This document shows positions 6,627 through 13,922 of a stretch of 15,270 nt of DNA, piece after piece. The notes below the pieces were generated by a model. It was not told the origin of the DNA. It was given only the letters and a program-made list of their open reading frames with translations, and made no database searches. Each line of letters starts with the position of its first letter. The stretch's first letter is position 1. The DNA is from an uncultured bacterium (GTDB lineage Bacteria; Bacillota; Clostridia; Oscillospirales; Ruminococcaceae). The position numbers and the translations under genes were made by a program. The stretch covers positions 1 through 15,270 of the forward strand of contig CAJMLQ010000071.1 of assembly GCA_905214265.1 (NCBI GenBank). Direction: 5' to 3'.

Positions 6627-6670
6627 AAAACCCCCGAAGCACCTGCATCGCACAGGGCTTCGAGGGTTTT
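6627..6670. terminator. Bidirectional intrinsic terminator between convergent genes
   Basis: AAAACCC and CGAAGC (6627-6640) pair with GCTTCG and GGGTTTT (6657-6670) with a single mismatch or bulge, and an inner CCTG/CAGG pair. The A-run on one side and T-run on the other let it work in both directions. It serves the ABC-importer operon from the left and the nucleoside hydrolase gene from the right. Confidence 0.8.
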
Positions 6671-6703
6671 CCTGTATTTTTAAAAGAGGATAACACTGTG
6701 CGG

Positions 6704-7597
6704 TCACATTTTTCCGAAAAGATCCTGAAAAATTGCATCGCGCCTCACATAATAAACATACCGGATCAGATGGCGCCGGATATCCGTGCTGTAAGTCTCC
6801 TGATCGGTGAGAATCGGGCTCGGCACCAGTCCGGACGGACACCAGTCCGCGTTGACCAGCCAGGCAATGGTGGAAATGTCCCAGATGACCCGGCTCATGT
6901 TATGCTCCTTCGCCATGATATCCCGGGTGATCTCCAGCAGATACCGTCCGCAGGGACCCTTCCCGCTCAATTCCCGCTCCAACTCCGGCAGGCTGGTGGA
7001 CAAATGGCTCACCACCCCCGCGCAGGGAAGCTGGATCAGCGGAACACCGCTGTCAAACAGGATTCGGGAGGAACGCAGATCCTGATACAGGTTGAATTCC
7101 CGGGCGCTGGGCATATGTGCCGCGGCCCCTCCCAGCCAGACGACGACGATCCGCTCCAAAATTCGCGGCTCCATCAGGATCGCGGAGGCCACGTTGGTGG
7201 GCGCGCCGATGGCGGCGACATAAAGAGGCTCCTCCGACGACATAGCCCGTTGGATCAGATCTCCGGCTGCAGGGGAATCCACCGGCTGGTCCAAGGACTC
7301 CAGCCACCGGTCCGAACCGCGGAAAACCGGCCGCTCCTTCCCCAGCAGCTCAAGGATTTTGCAGATTTCCTGATAGCTCCGCTCCATGCCGTCAGCAGGC
7401 CCGCTGGAACGGTAATTGTAAAATGGGGCGGCATACACCGCCTCCAGCCGCACCTCCGGCGAGCAGAGGGCGTAGATCAGCGCATAGGGGTCGTCGATTT
7501 CGTTGTAGGTGTCCGTGTCCAGGACCATCCGGCAGCCGGGCTTGGGCGGCTGAAGACGGGAAATGAGCAGTTCCTGTGACAGTTTCGGAAATTCCAT
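6704..7597 (-). CDS. Nucleoside hydrolase (inosine/uridine-preferring type)
   Basis: This 297-residue protein is of the IU-nucleoside hydrolase family, which cleaves the N-glycosidic bond of ribonucleosides to base plus ribose. The calcium- and ribose-binding Asp cluster is DTDTYNEIDD at residues 27-36. AAIGAPTNVASA is at 128-139, EFNLYQD with the substrate-binding Glu/Asn at 167-173, and Asp240 in VIWDISTIAW matches the last metal ligand. The spacing inside the first motif differs slightly from classical DxDPGxDD enzymes, so specificity is uncertain and non-nucleoside substrates are possible. ATG 7597 is chosen because CCTTCCT (7607-7613; AGGAAGG in the transcript) is 9 bases away; the ATG at 7606 abuts that site and the one at 7621 lacks one. 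It lies 33 bases after the dus stop, probably co-transcribed. Confidence 0.82.
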   Translation of the reverse strand: MEFPKLSQELLISRLQPPKPGCRMVLDTDTYNEIDDPYALIYALCSPEVRLEAVYAAPFYNYRSSGPADGMERSYQEICKILELLGKERPVFRGSDRWLESLDQPVDSPAAGDLIQRAMSSEEPLYVAAIGAPTNVASAILMEPRILERIVVVWLGGAAAHMPSAREFNLYQDLRSSRILFDSGVPLIQLPCAGVVSHLSTSLPELERELSGKGPCGRYLLEITRDIMAKEHNMSRVIWDISTIAWLVNADWCPSGLVPSPILTDQETYSTDIRRHLIRYVYYVRRDAIFQDLFGKM

Positions 7598-7630
7598 TTT
7601 TGTCATCCTTCCTATTTGCAAACTTCTATT

Positions 7631-8602
7631 TCAGGGCTGCCGCCCCAAAAAACCGATCAGCTCTTCCAGATCTTCAAGGGTCCGGAGGGACCCGCAGGCC
7701 CCGCGGAACTTGGCGGCTCCTGGGATGCCCTTGATATAATAAGCCGCGATTTTCCGACTTTCCCGCATCCCGATGTATTCGCCCTTGTATTCCACTGTCA
7801 AACGGACGTGCCGCCGCATAACCTCCAGCTTTTCCTCCAGGGAAGGCGGCGGCGGAACGATCCCGGTTTCCAGAAACGCTCGGATCTCCCGAAATAGGAA
7901 GGGGTTCCCATAGGTGCCGCGGCCCGCCATCACCAGGTCGCAGCCAGTCTCCTCGTACATTCGCGCCGCATCCTCCACCGTGAGGATGTCCCCATTGCCG
8001 ATCACCGGCACTGAGACTGCCCGCTTCACCTCCCGGATACAACTCCAGTCGGCGGAGGGCCGGTACATCTGGCTCCGGGTCCGCCCATGGACGGTGATGG
8101 CGGCGGCTCCGGCCTTTTCCATCAGCTGGGCGAAGGGAACCGCGTTGACCGTCTCCTCGGTCCAGCCCCTGCGCATCTTGACCGTCACCGGAACCGTACT
8201 CACCGCCGTGACGGCGCGAACGATCTCATAGGCCAGCTCCGGCGTTTTCATCAGGGCGGACCCTGCTCCGGTCCCCACCACCTTGGGCACCGGACAGCCC
8301 ATGTTGATATCTAGGATGTCCGGCTGATAGCGCAGAGCGATCTCCGCCGCCTTTGCCATGGTCTCTGGCTCGCTGCCAAAAAGCTGGACGGCGGCGGGAC
8401 GCTCCTTCTCCGACAGGCGCAGCAGCTCCTCCGTCTTGCGGTCAGAGTAGGTCAGCGCCTTGGCAGAGGCCAGCTCTCCCACCACATAGGCCGCGCCGTA
8501 CTCCTTGCAGATTTCCCGGTAGGCCCGGTCCGCCACCGACGCCATGGGCGCCAAAGCGGCTGTTTTGGGGATCGTTACCGTCCCGATTTGTATAGTCCTC
8601 AA
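7631..8602 (-). CDS. dusB: tRNA-dihydrouridine synthase (DusB-like)
   Basis: This 323-residue FMN enzyme reduces specific uridines in the tRNA D-loop to dihydrouridine with NADPH. The TIM barrel starts AALAPMASVADRAYR; the usual Gly after APMA is Ser here. Catalytic Cys103 is in NMGCPVPKV, followed by GAGSALM, VKMRRGW near 141-147, VHGRTR near 171-176, and flavin-binding GNGD (202-205) and GRGTYGNP. Length is normal. I place the start at TTG 8602-8600, giving MRTIQIGTVTIP, with GGGAGG 10 bases upstream; an ATG at 8668 would add 22 residues unlike the family and run through a palindrome. First gene of a minus unit with the nucleoside hydrolase. The DusB subclass is the usual Firmicute assignment, not proven here. 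Confidence 0.9.
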   Translation of the reverse strand: MRTIQIGTVTIPKTAALAPMASVADRAYREICKEYGAAYVVGELASAKALTYSDRKTEELLRLSEKERPAAVQLFGSEPETMAKAAEIALRYQPDILDINMGCPVPKVVGTGAGSALMKTPELAYEIVRAVTAVSTVPVTVKMRRGWTEETVNAVPFAQLMEKAGAAAITVHGRTRSQMYRPSADWSCIREVKRAVSVPVIGNGDILTVEDAARMYEETGCDLVMAGRGTYGNPFLFREIRAFLETGIVPPPPSLEEKLEVMRRHVRLTVEYKGEYIGMRESRKIAAYYIKGIPGAAKFRGACGSLRTLEDLEELIGFLGRQP

Positions 8603-8625
8603 AAACGCACTTCCTCCCGGCAGAA

Positions 8626-8645
8626 TTCCCGTTGAACAACGGGAA
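8626..8645. repeat. Perfect 20-bp palindrome upstream of dus
   Basis: TTCCCGTTG and CAACGGGAA form a perfect 9-base inverted repeat around AA (plus strand). It covers the -35 of a plus-strand promoter and lies 23 bases upstream of the dus TTG start. It could be an operator or, in the dus mRNA, a hairpin just before the ribosome site. Confidence 0.5.
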
Positions 8646-8660
8646 AAGCTATGGTATAAT
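8632..8660 (+). promoter_or_regulatory. Plus-strand promoter, probably for polA
   Basis: TTGAAC (8632-8637) and a perfect TATAAT (8655-8660) are 17 bases apart. The predicted start near 8667 gives polA a ~315-base leader, and no better promoter is seen closer to 8981. Its -35 lies inside the 20-bp palindrome. Confidence 0.5.
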
Positions 8661-8687
8661 AACCTCAAGGTCTTTTCCCATGGAAAA

Positions 8688-8721
8688 GCAAAGCCCGCAT
8701 CCGCGGCCTTTGGGGCCTTGC
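8688..8721. other. Hairpin shared by the dus and polA leaders
   Basis: GCAAAGCCC (8688-8696) pairs with GGGCCTTGC (8713-8721; one G-U pair) over a 16-base loop. On the minus strand it is followed by TTTTCC, weakly like an attenuator in the dus leader. On the plus strand it lies early in the predicted polA leader. Confidence 0.35.
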
Positions 8722-8804
8722 GATCCTCCTTGCAAAAATTGCATCCCTGTCCGAATATTCAGCAAACCATGATCTGACGCGTCGTTTCGGGCTCGTTCAG
8801 GTCT

Positions 8805-8833
8805 ATTATACCGGCATCTTCCCGCGCCGTCAA
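8805..8833 (-). promoter_or_regulatory. Promoter of the dus-nucleoside hydrolase unit
   Basis: On the minus strand TTGACG (8833-8828) and TATAAT (8810-8805) are 17 bases apart. The predicted start near 8798 gives a ~195-base leader before dus. It points toward the plus-strand promoter at 8632-8660, so the two transcripts would overlap in antisense over about 130 bases. Confidence 0.65.
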
Positions 8834-8860
8834 GCGCCGGAGCTAAAAGATTCGGAAAAT

Positions 8861-8927
8861 AGCAAAAGCCTAAAAAGGGGCAGAAGCTCCTCGTTTAAAC
8901 GGCATGCTCCCCTAACGGATTTTTGCT
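8861..8927. other. Long imperfect stem-loop upstream of polA
   Basis: AGCAAAA (8861-8867) pairs with TTTTGCT (8921-8927), AGGGG (8876-8880) with CCCCT (8909-8913), and AGC with GCT inside, capped by the palindrome CGTTTAAACG (8892-8901). On the minus strand the CCCCT arm is followed by TTTTA, so it resembles a terminator in that direction, but no minus gene ends there. It may structure the polA leader. The rest of the dus-polA gap holds nothing else I can name. Confidence 0.35.
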
Positions 8928-8980
8928 GATTCATTCAGAAAACCGGCAGATAACTTAAAAGAAAGAAAAGGATCTACGCC

Positions 8981-11539
8981 ATGAAAATTCTTGCCATTGA
9001 CTTTAATTCTTTGATGAACCGCTCCTTTTATGCAATCCGCCACCTATCCAACCGGGAAGGCTTTGAAACCAACGCGCTCTTCGGCTTCACCAAGACCTAT
9101 TTGAAGCTGCTGGCCGCCCACTCTCCAGACGTGGTGGTGGCGGCCTACGACCTTCATGCCCCCACCTTCCGACACAGCCTGTACGGCGCCTATAAGGGCA
9201 ACCGCTCCCCCATGCCGGAGGAACTGCGGCCCCAAATGCCTGTAGGCCGGGAATTTGTGGACCTAGCAGGCGGCACCGTCCTGGGGATCGAGGGTTATGA
9301 GGCCGACGACATTCTGGGCACCATTGCCGAATACGCCGACACCCATCCGGAAACAAGCTGCATCATCGCCACTGGTGACCGGGACTCCCTCCAGTTAGTC
9401 TCCGGCAATGTCACCGTCAGCCTGGCTACCAACAAGGGCGACGTTCTCTACACTCCCGAAACCGTCCAGGAGCAGTACGGCCTAGCTCCGCGGCAGCTCA
9501 TCGAGGTCAAATCCCTAATGGGGGACAGCTCCGACAACATTCCCGGCGTCAAGGGCATCGGGGAAAAAACCGCTTTGGCCTTGATTTCCGAAAACCACGA
9601 TCTGGAAACCATCCTTGCCAATCTGGACGGAATCTCCGCCACCCCCCGGATCAAAAAGCTTATCGCCGAGCACCGGGAGGAGGCGCTGCTGAGCCGAAAG
9701 CTGGGCGAGATCGACCGCCATGTCCCCATGGAATTCGACCCGGAGGCCCTCTCCCACAAATCCCGAAAGGATTCGGAGCTGGAAGCTCTGCTCCGGAAAT
9801 ACGAGCTGACCTCTGTTCTGGAATCCTTCGGCTTTTCCAGGGAAGAGCAGCTGCCTCTGGTTCCCCAGGCGGCTTCTTCCGCCGTCCTCTCCGAAAACCC
9901 GGCTCCGGATGATCTATTCCGCGCCATCCGGGAATTTGGGAAAGCGGTCTTCCTTCTGGAAACCGGCGAAAACGGCCTGGAGCGCCTGCTCTTCCGCACC
10001 GGAAGCTCCAGCGCCGCCGTCTGCACCCGGAATCTGGAGGAGCTCTTCGCCGCCCTGCTTGCCCTGGACCTGCCAAAGATCACCTTCGACGCCAAGCCGG
10101 TCTACCACGCTGCCCTAGACCGCGGCCTGGAGGCCGGAATTCTGGAGGACGTCAAGCTCCAGGCTTATCTGCTGAGCAATTCGGACAAGTCCTATTCCAT
10201 CGCGGACCTGATCTCCACCTATCTCCCCGCTCCGCCGGATTTTCTCCCGGAAGTTCAGGAAATCGCCGCAGTCTCCGACCTTTTTGAAACCATGGAAACC
10301 ATTTTGAAGGAGCGGGACATGGACTTTCTCTACCAGGAGATTGAGCGTCCCCTCTGCCCGGTGCTGGCCTCCATGGAGCACGACGGCTTTCTCATCGACG
10401 AGAGGGGCGTCACCGAATTCGGCGACCTTCTCAGCGGCCGCATCGAGGAGATCAAAATCGAACTGGTGGAACTGGCCGGACAGCCCTTCAACCCCAACTC
10501 CCCCGCCCACCTCTCAGAGATTCTGTTCAACAAACTGGGCCTGCCTACCGGGAAAAAGACCAAGACCGGCTATTCCACCGACGTGGACGTGTTGGAAAAG
10601 CTGATCCCCTACCATCCCATCGTCGGGAAGATCCTCGAATACCGCAAGCTATCCAAGCTTTATAACACCTACGTCATCGGCCTGAAAAAGTGCATCCGCG
10701 CCGACGGGCGGATCCATTCCACTTTTAATCAGACCGAGACCCGCACCGGTCGCATCAGCTCCTCCGATCCCAACGTCCAAAACATCCCTGTCCGCACCGA
10801 ACTGGGCGCGGAAATGCGGAAGTTTTTCGTGGCCAAGAAGGGCTGCACCCTGGTGGACGCCGACTATTCTCAGATCGAGCTGCGAGTCCTGGCTGCTATC
10901 TCCGGCGACAGGCACATGATCGAGGGCTTCGAAAAAGGCGCGGACATCCACCGTATGACCGCCTCCCAGGTCTTCCACATTCCCTTTGAGGAGGTCCCGC
11001 CGGAGCTGCGGAGCCGTTCCAAGGCCATTAACTTCGGCATCGTCTACGGCATTTCGGCCTTTTCCCTCTCTCAGGACATCCACGTTACCGTCAAAGAGGC
11101 CCAGCAGTATATCAACGACTACCTCCGCACCTACTCCGGCGTGGATGCCTACATGAAATCCACGGTGGAAAAGGCCCGGCAGGATGGTTACGTGGAGACG
11201 ATTTTCCACCGCCCCCGGGCGCTGCCGGACATCAACTCCAAAAAGCCTGCCCTACGGGGCTTCTCCGAGCGGGTGGCCATGAATATGCCCATCCAGGGCA
11301 CTGCCGCCGATATCATCAAGCTGGCCATGATCCGGGTCTTCCAGCGCCTGAAGGCGGAGGGACTCCGGTCCCGGTTAATCCTCCAGGTCCACGACGAGCT
11401 GATCGTAGAGGCATTGGAGGAAGAAGCGGATCAGGTGATGGAGATCGTCCGTTATGAAATGGAGCACGCCGCAGACCTAGCTGTCAAGATGCAGGCAGAC
11501 GTCCACAAGGGCAAAACCTGGTACGACGCGAAAGGATGA
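8981..11539 (+). CDS. polA: DNA polymerase I
   Basis: This 852-residue repair and Okazaki-fragment polymerase carries a 5' nuclease at residues ~1-290: Asp7 in LAIDFNS, GYEADDILGT, ATGDRDSLQL and the helix-hairpin-helix DNIPGVKGIGEKTA. A middle domain (~300-450) corresponds to the 3'-5' exonuclease but lacks its catalytic residues: the first motif reads FLLETGENG instead of D-x-E, and the later Asn/Asp and Tyr-x3-Asp motifs are missing. Proofreading is therefore probably absent, as in several Firmicute PolA proteins. The polymerase domain has TRTGRISSSDPNVQNIP, motif A DADYSQIELR with metal ligand Asp628, motif B RSKAINFGIVYG with Lys681, and motif C VHDEL with Asp805. ATG 8981 follows AAAAGGATC. 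First gene of a plus-strand run; its stop is about 5 bases before the next gene's start. Confidence 0.97.
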   Translation: MKILAIDFNSLMNRSFYAIRHLSNREGFETNALFGFTKTYLKLLAAHSPDVVVAAYDLHAPTFRHSLYGAYKGNRSPMPEELRPQMPVGREFVDLAGGTVLGIEGYEADDILGTIAEYADTHPETSCIIATGDRDSLQLVSGNVTVSLATNKGDVLYTPETVQEQYGLAPRQLIEVKSLMGDSSDNIPGVKGIGEKTALALISENHDLETILANLDGISATPRIKKLIAEHREEALLSRKLGEIDRHVPMEFDPEALSHKSRKDSELEALLRKYELTSVLESFGFSREEQLPLVPQAASSAVLSENPAPDDLFRAIREFGKAVFLLETGENGLERLLFRTGSSSAAVCTRNLEELFAALLALDLPKITFDAKPVYHAALDRGLEAGILEDVKLQAYLLSNSDKSYSIADLISTYLPAPPDFLPEVQEIAAVSDLFETMETILKERDMDFLYQEIERPLCPVLASMEHDGFLIDERGVTEFGDLLSGRIEEIKIELVELAGQPFNPNSPAHLSEILFNKLGLPTGKKTKTGYSTDVDVLEKLIPYHPIVGKILEYRKLSKLYNTYVIGLKKCIRADGRIHSTFNQTETRTGRISSSDPNVQNIPVRTELGAEMRKFFVAKKGCTLVDADYSQIELRVLAAISGDRHMIEGFEKGADIHRMTASQVFHIPFEEVPPELRSRSKAINFGIVYGISAFSLSQDIHVTVKEAQQYINDYLRTYSGVDAYMKSTVEKARQDGYVETIFHRPRALPDINSKKPALRGFSERVAMNMPIQGTAADIIKLAMIRVFQRLKAEGLRSRLILQVHDELIVEALEEEADQVMEIVRYEMEHAADLAVKMQADVHKGKTWYDAKG

Positions 11540-11544
11540 GACCC

Positions 11545-12024
11545 ATGAAGGAGCACACCGCGCCGCTTCCCGCCGGCAGCCTCCCCGAAGCTCTGTCCCT
11601 CTGCCGCCGGGTCTTTCTGGAATTTGAAGCGCCGGAATACGGTCCTGAAGGCACGGACACTTTTCTGCAATTTCTGGACCCTGTCCAGATGGAACGCATG
11701 ACGGCCTCTGGGCTTCTCACCTTTTTCGGTCATTGGTCGGAAGACATCCTCACCGGCGCCGGGGCGGTCCGAGACCGCCGCCACATCAGTCTGCTGTTTG
11801 TAGAGAGCAGCTTCCACTGCCGAGGAATCGGTTCTTCCCTTTTGGACGCCATGATGGCGTTCTGCCGCCGGGCAGGAATCCGGAAAATCACGGTCAACGC
11901 CTCCCCCTTTGCCATAGGATTCTACCAAAACCGCGGGTTCCACCCCCTTGGCGAAGAGCAGTGTGCCCGTGGCATCCGCTTTACCCCCATGGTGTACTCC
12001 CTGAGAGGGGGAAGAACGGTATGA
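11545..12024 (+). CDS. GNAT-family N-acetyltransferase, unknown substrate
   Basis: A 159-residue protein with the GNAT fold. The acetyl-CoA binding motif A is HISLLFVESSFHCRGIGSSL, with the R/Q-x-x-G-x-G/A turn reading CRGIGS; a later FAIGFYQNRGFHPLG is the typical C-terminal strand-helix with a Tyr that can act as acid. The N-terminal third is less conserved and may define the substrate. The ATG at 11545 follows AAAGG by 9 bases; an ATG at 11536 overlaps the polA stop but abuts that site. Its TGA overlaps the ATG of rimI (ATGA), so the two acetyltransferases are translationally coupled. The family covers protein, small-molecule and antibiotic acetylation; I cannot choose among them. Confidence 0.8.
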   Translation: MKEHTAPLPAGSLPEALSLCRRVFLEFEAPEYGPEGTDTFLQFLDPVQMERMTASGLLTFFGHWSEDILTGAGAVRDRRHISLLFVESSFHCRGIGSSLLDAMMAFCRRAGIRKITVNASPFAIGFYQNRGFHPLGEEQCARGIRFTPMVYSLRGGRTV

Positions 12025-12473
12025 CCCGGATCACGCTCCTGACCGAGAAGGACATTCCTGCGGTCTATGCCCTGGAAACTCTTTGTTTCCCTGATCCCTG
12101 GAGCAGTAAGAGCCTCCGGGATACCCTGCGGGAGGAACATGCTTGCTTTTTCGGTGAATGGGACGGCACCGGGACCCTCTGCGGATATCTGAACGCTACC
12201 TGGGTGCTGGATGAAGTGAACGTCAACCGCATCTGCACCCACCCTGCTTTCCGGCGGCAGGGTGTCGCCTCCCGGCTCTTCGCCGCCCTGGACGCTTTTT
12301 GCCGGCCTCGTGGAATCACCCGCTTTTTTCTGGAGGTCCGGGAGAGCAACCTGCCCGCTCAGGCGCTGTACGCCGGTCTGGACTTTCAAGAGGCTGGCCG
12401 CCGGCCGAATTTCTATGAAAATCCCTCCGAGGGCGCTGTGCTGATGCTCCGCGTCCTGCCGGAGCAAGTATAA
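12021..12473 (+). CDS. rimI: Ribosomal protein S18-alanine N-acetyltransferase
   Basis: A 150-residue GNAT enzyme of the RimI type, which acetylates the N-terminal alanine of ribosomal protein S18 and may act on other proteins. The acetyl-CoA motif is HPAFRRQGVASRLFAAL near 74-90. The RimI-typical block LEVRESNLPAQALYAGLDFQ lies at 104-123, with the Glu and Tyr (Tyr117) expected at the active site, then AGRRPNFY. The start ATG overlaps the previous gene's stop (ATGA). Thirteen bases separate it from tsaD. The rimI-tsaD pairing is a standard Firmicute arrangement, which supports the name; tsaE and tsaB, often alongside, are not in this window. Confidence 0.88.
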   Translation: MTRITLLTEKDIPAVYALETLCFPDPWSSKSLRDTLREEHACFFGEWDGTGTLCGYLNATWVLDEVNVNRICTHPAFRRQGVASRLFAALDAFCRPRGITRFFLEVRESNLPAQALYAGLDFQEAGRRPNFYENPSEGAVLMLRVLPEQV

Positions 12474-12486
12474 AGGAGAATCCATT

Positions 12487-13503
12487 TTGGAACAAGAAAT
12501 CAAAATTCTGGCGATCGAAAGCTCCTGCGACGAAACCGCCGCGGCGGTAGTGGTCAACGGACGGGAAGTCCGGTCATCCATCATCGCCTCCCAGGTGGAG
12601 GAGCACCGGAAATATGGCGGCGTCGTGCCGGAAATCGCCTCCCGCCGCCACTGCGAGAACATCTGCTGGGTGGTAGACGCCGCCATGAAGGAAGCGGAGC
12701 TTGACTTTTCTGCCCTGGACGCCATTGCCGTCACCTATGCGCCGGGGCTCATCGGTGCGCTGCTGGTGGGCGTCAATTACGCCAAGGGGCTTTCCATGGC
12801 AACCGGAAAGCCTCTGATCCCCACCCATCACATCCGCTCCCACATTGCCGCCAACTACATCGCCCATCCCGACCTGGAGCCGCCCTTCCTCTGCATGGTG
12901 GCCTCCGGCGGTCACAGCCATATCATCGAGGTTCTGGACTACACCCGTTTCCGAGTCATCGGCCGCACCCGTGACGACGCGGCGGGCGAAGCTTTCGACA
13001 AAGCTGCCCGGGCCATGGGCTATCCCTACCCTGGCGGCGTGTCCATCGATCGGGCGGCCCAGCGGGGCAATCCCAAGGCCTACCCCCTCCCTCATCCCCG
13101 AGTGGACGGAAGCCCCTTCGATTTCAGTTTCTCCGGCCTGAAGACCGCCGTGCTGAACACTCTGAACCATGCCGCACAAAAGGGCGAGGAAATCAACCGC
13201 GATGACCTCTGCGCCTCTTTCCAGCAGACGGTCTGTGACCTGATTGCTGGAAAGCTGATGTTGGCCGCAGAAGAAACCGGCCATCGGAAGATCGTTTTCG
13301 CGGGAGGTGTTTCCGCCAATTCCGGCCTGCGGGCGCGGCTGAACGCAGAGTGCCAGAAGCGCGGGTATTCGTTCTACGTTCCGCCCCTGGAGCTGTGCGG
13401 GGACAATGCGGCTATGGTCGGTGCCCAGGCGTATTACGAGTTCCGTGCCGGGAATACCGCCGGTCTCGACCTTAACGCCGCCGCCACTATGTCCATTGCG
13501 TGA
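12487..13503 (+). CDS. tsaD: tRNA threonylcarbamoyladenosine transferase subunit TsaD
   Basis: A 338-residue Kae1/TsaD ATPase-fold protein that, with TsaB and TsaE, transfers threonylcarbamoyl from its adenylate to A37 of ANN-decoding tRNAs. Residues 7-16 read ILAIESSCDE, the family signature. The metal ligands His115 and His119 are in THHIRSHIAANY, followed by VASGGHSHI (138-146), GEAFDKAARAMGYPYPGG, FSGLKTAV (215-222), the nucleotide-binding GGVSANSGLR (273-282) and CGDNAAM with Asp306. Length is normal. The start is TTG at 12487, preceded by AAAGGAGAA; it gives a N-terminus matching the family and no ATG is suitable. Essential in many bacteria. Downstream genes follow within 10 bases, suggesting one transcript. 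Confidence 0.96.
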   Translation: MEQEIKILAIESSCDETAAAVVVNGREVRSSIIASQVEEHRKYGGVVPEIASRRHCENICWVVDAAMKEAELDFSALDAIAVTYAPGLIGALLVGVNYAKGLSMATGKPLIPTHHIRSHIAANYIAHPDLEPPFLCMVASGGHSHIIEVLDYTRFRVIGRTRDDAAGEAFDKAARAMGYPYPGGVSIDRAAQRGNPKAYPLPHPRVDGSPFDFSFSGLKTAVLNTLNHAAQKGEEINRDDLCASFQQTVCDLIAGKLMLAAEETGHRKIVFAGGVSANSGLRARLNAECQKRGYSFYVPPLELCGDNAAMVGAQAYYEFRAGNTAGLDLNAAATMSIA

Positions 13504-13512
13504 GGGAAAAGC

Positions 13513-13911
13513 ATGAAATGTTTTGCACGGATTCTGATCGTTTTGATTTGCCTGATCTCCCTGTCCAGCTGCAGCTCGCAGGAAACCGCCCTGGACGGCC
13601 TGGTAGAAGCCCTCTCCAAACGCGGATTCACCGTTTCGGTAACAGAGGACGTCCCCCTGGAGGATGCGGGGCCGGATCTGGGCGCTTACCGCATCGACCG
13701 GTTGGAAATTGGAGAAGACATTGCCGGGGTCTATTTTTTTAAAAGCGGGGAAGAACTGGTGAAGGGCATGGCCGCCTGGCGGGATGTGGCAGCACTCGCT
13801 TCTTTTAACGGGATTCCCAGCTTATATCACACGGACTCCCTGCTGCTCATCACCATTGGCGCCGATGACGAGTTACTGACCGCTCTGGAAGAGCTTTGGC
13901 AGCCGATGTAA
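13513..13911 (+). CDS. Small predicted lipoprotein, unknown function
   Basis: A 132-residue protein with a signal peptide and lipobox L-S-S-C (Cys20), so it is probably anchored on the outer face of the membrane. The mature part has no cysteine clusters and no motif I recognise: an alpha/beta-looking region with TALDGLVEALSKRGFTVSV at 25-43 and a hydrophobic strand SLLLITIGADDELLTALEEL near the end. ATG 13513 follows GAGGGAAAAG and is 9 bases after tsaD. It is followed 11 bases later by another small exported-looking gene with a similar layout (short exported mature domain ending in a hydrophobic strand plus helix), suggesting the two belong together. Function unknown. Confidence 0.75.
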   Translation: MKCFARILIVLICLISLSSCSSQETALDGLVEALSKRGFTVSVTEDVPLEDAGPDLGAYRIDRLEIGEDIAGVYFFKSGEELVKGMAAWRDVAALASFNGIPSLYHTDSLLLITIGADDELLTALEELWQPM

Positions 13912-13922
13912 GAAGAGGTTTC

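Noticed and set aside
6698..7579. Plus-strand open frame of 293 codons
   Set aside because: Antisense to the nucleoside hydrolase, which has clear family motifs.
8660..8860. 6S or SRP RNA in the dus-polA gap
   Set aside because: No conserved SRP tetranucleotide/GGAAG core, and no long closing stem with a central bubble could be drawn.
12574..13284. Minus-strand open frame of 236 codons
   Set aside because: Antisense to tsaD, with composition typical of a reverse-strand shadow.
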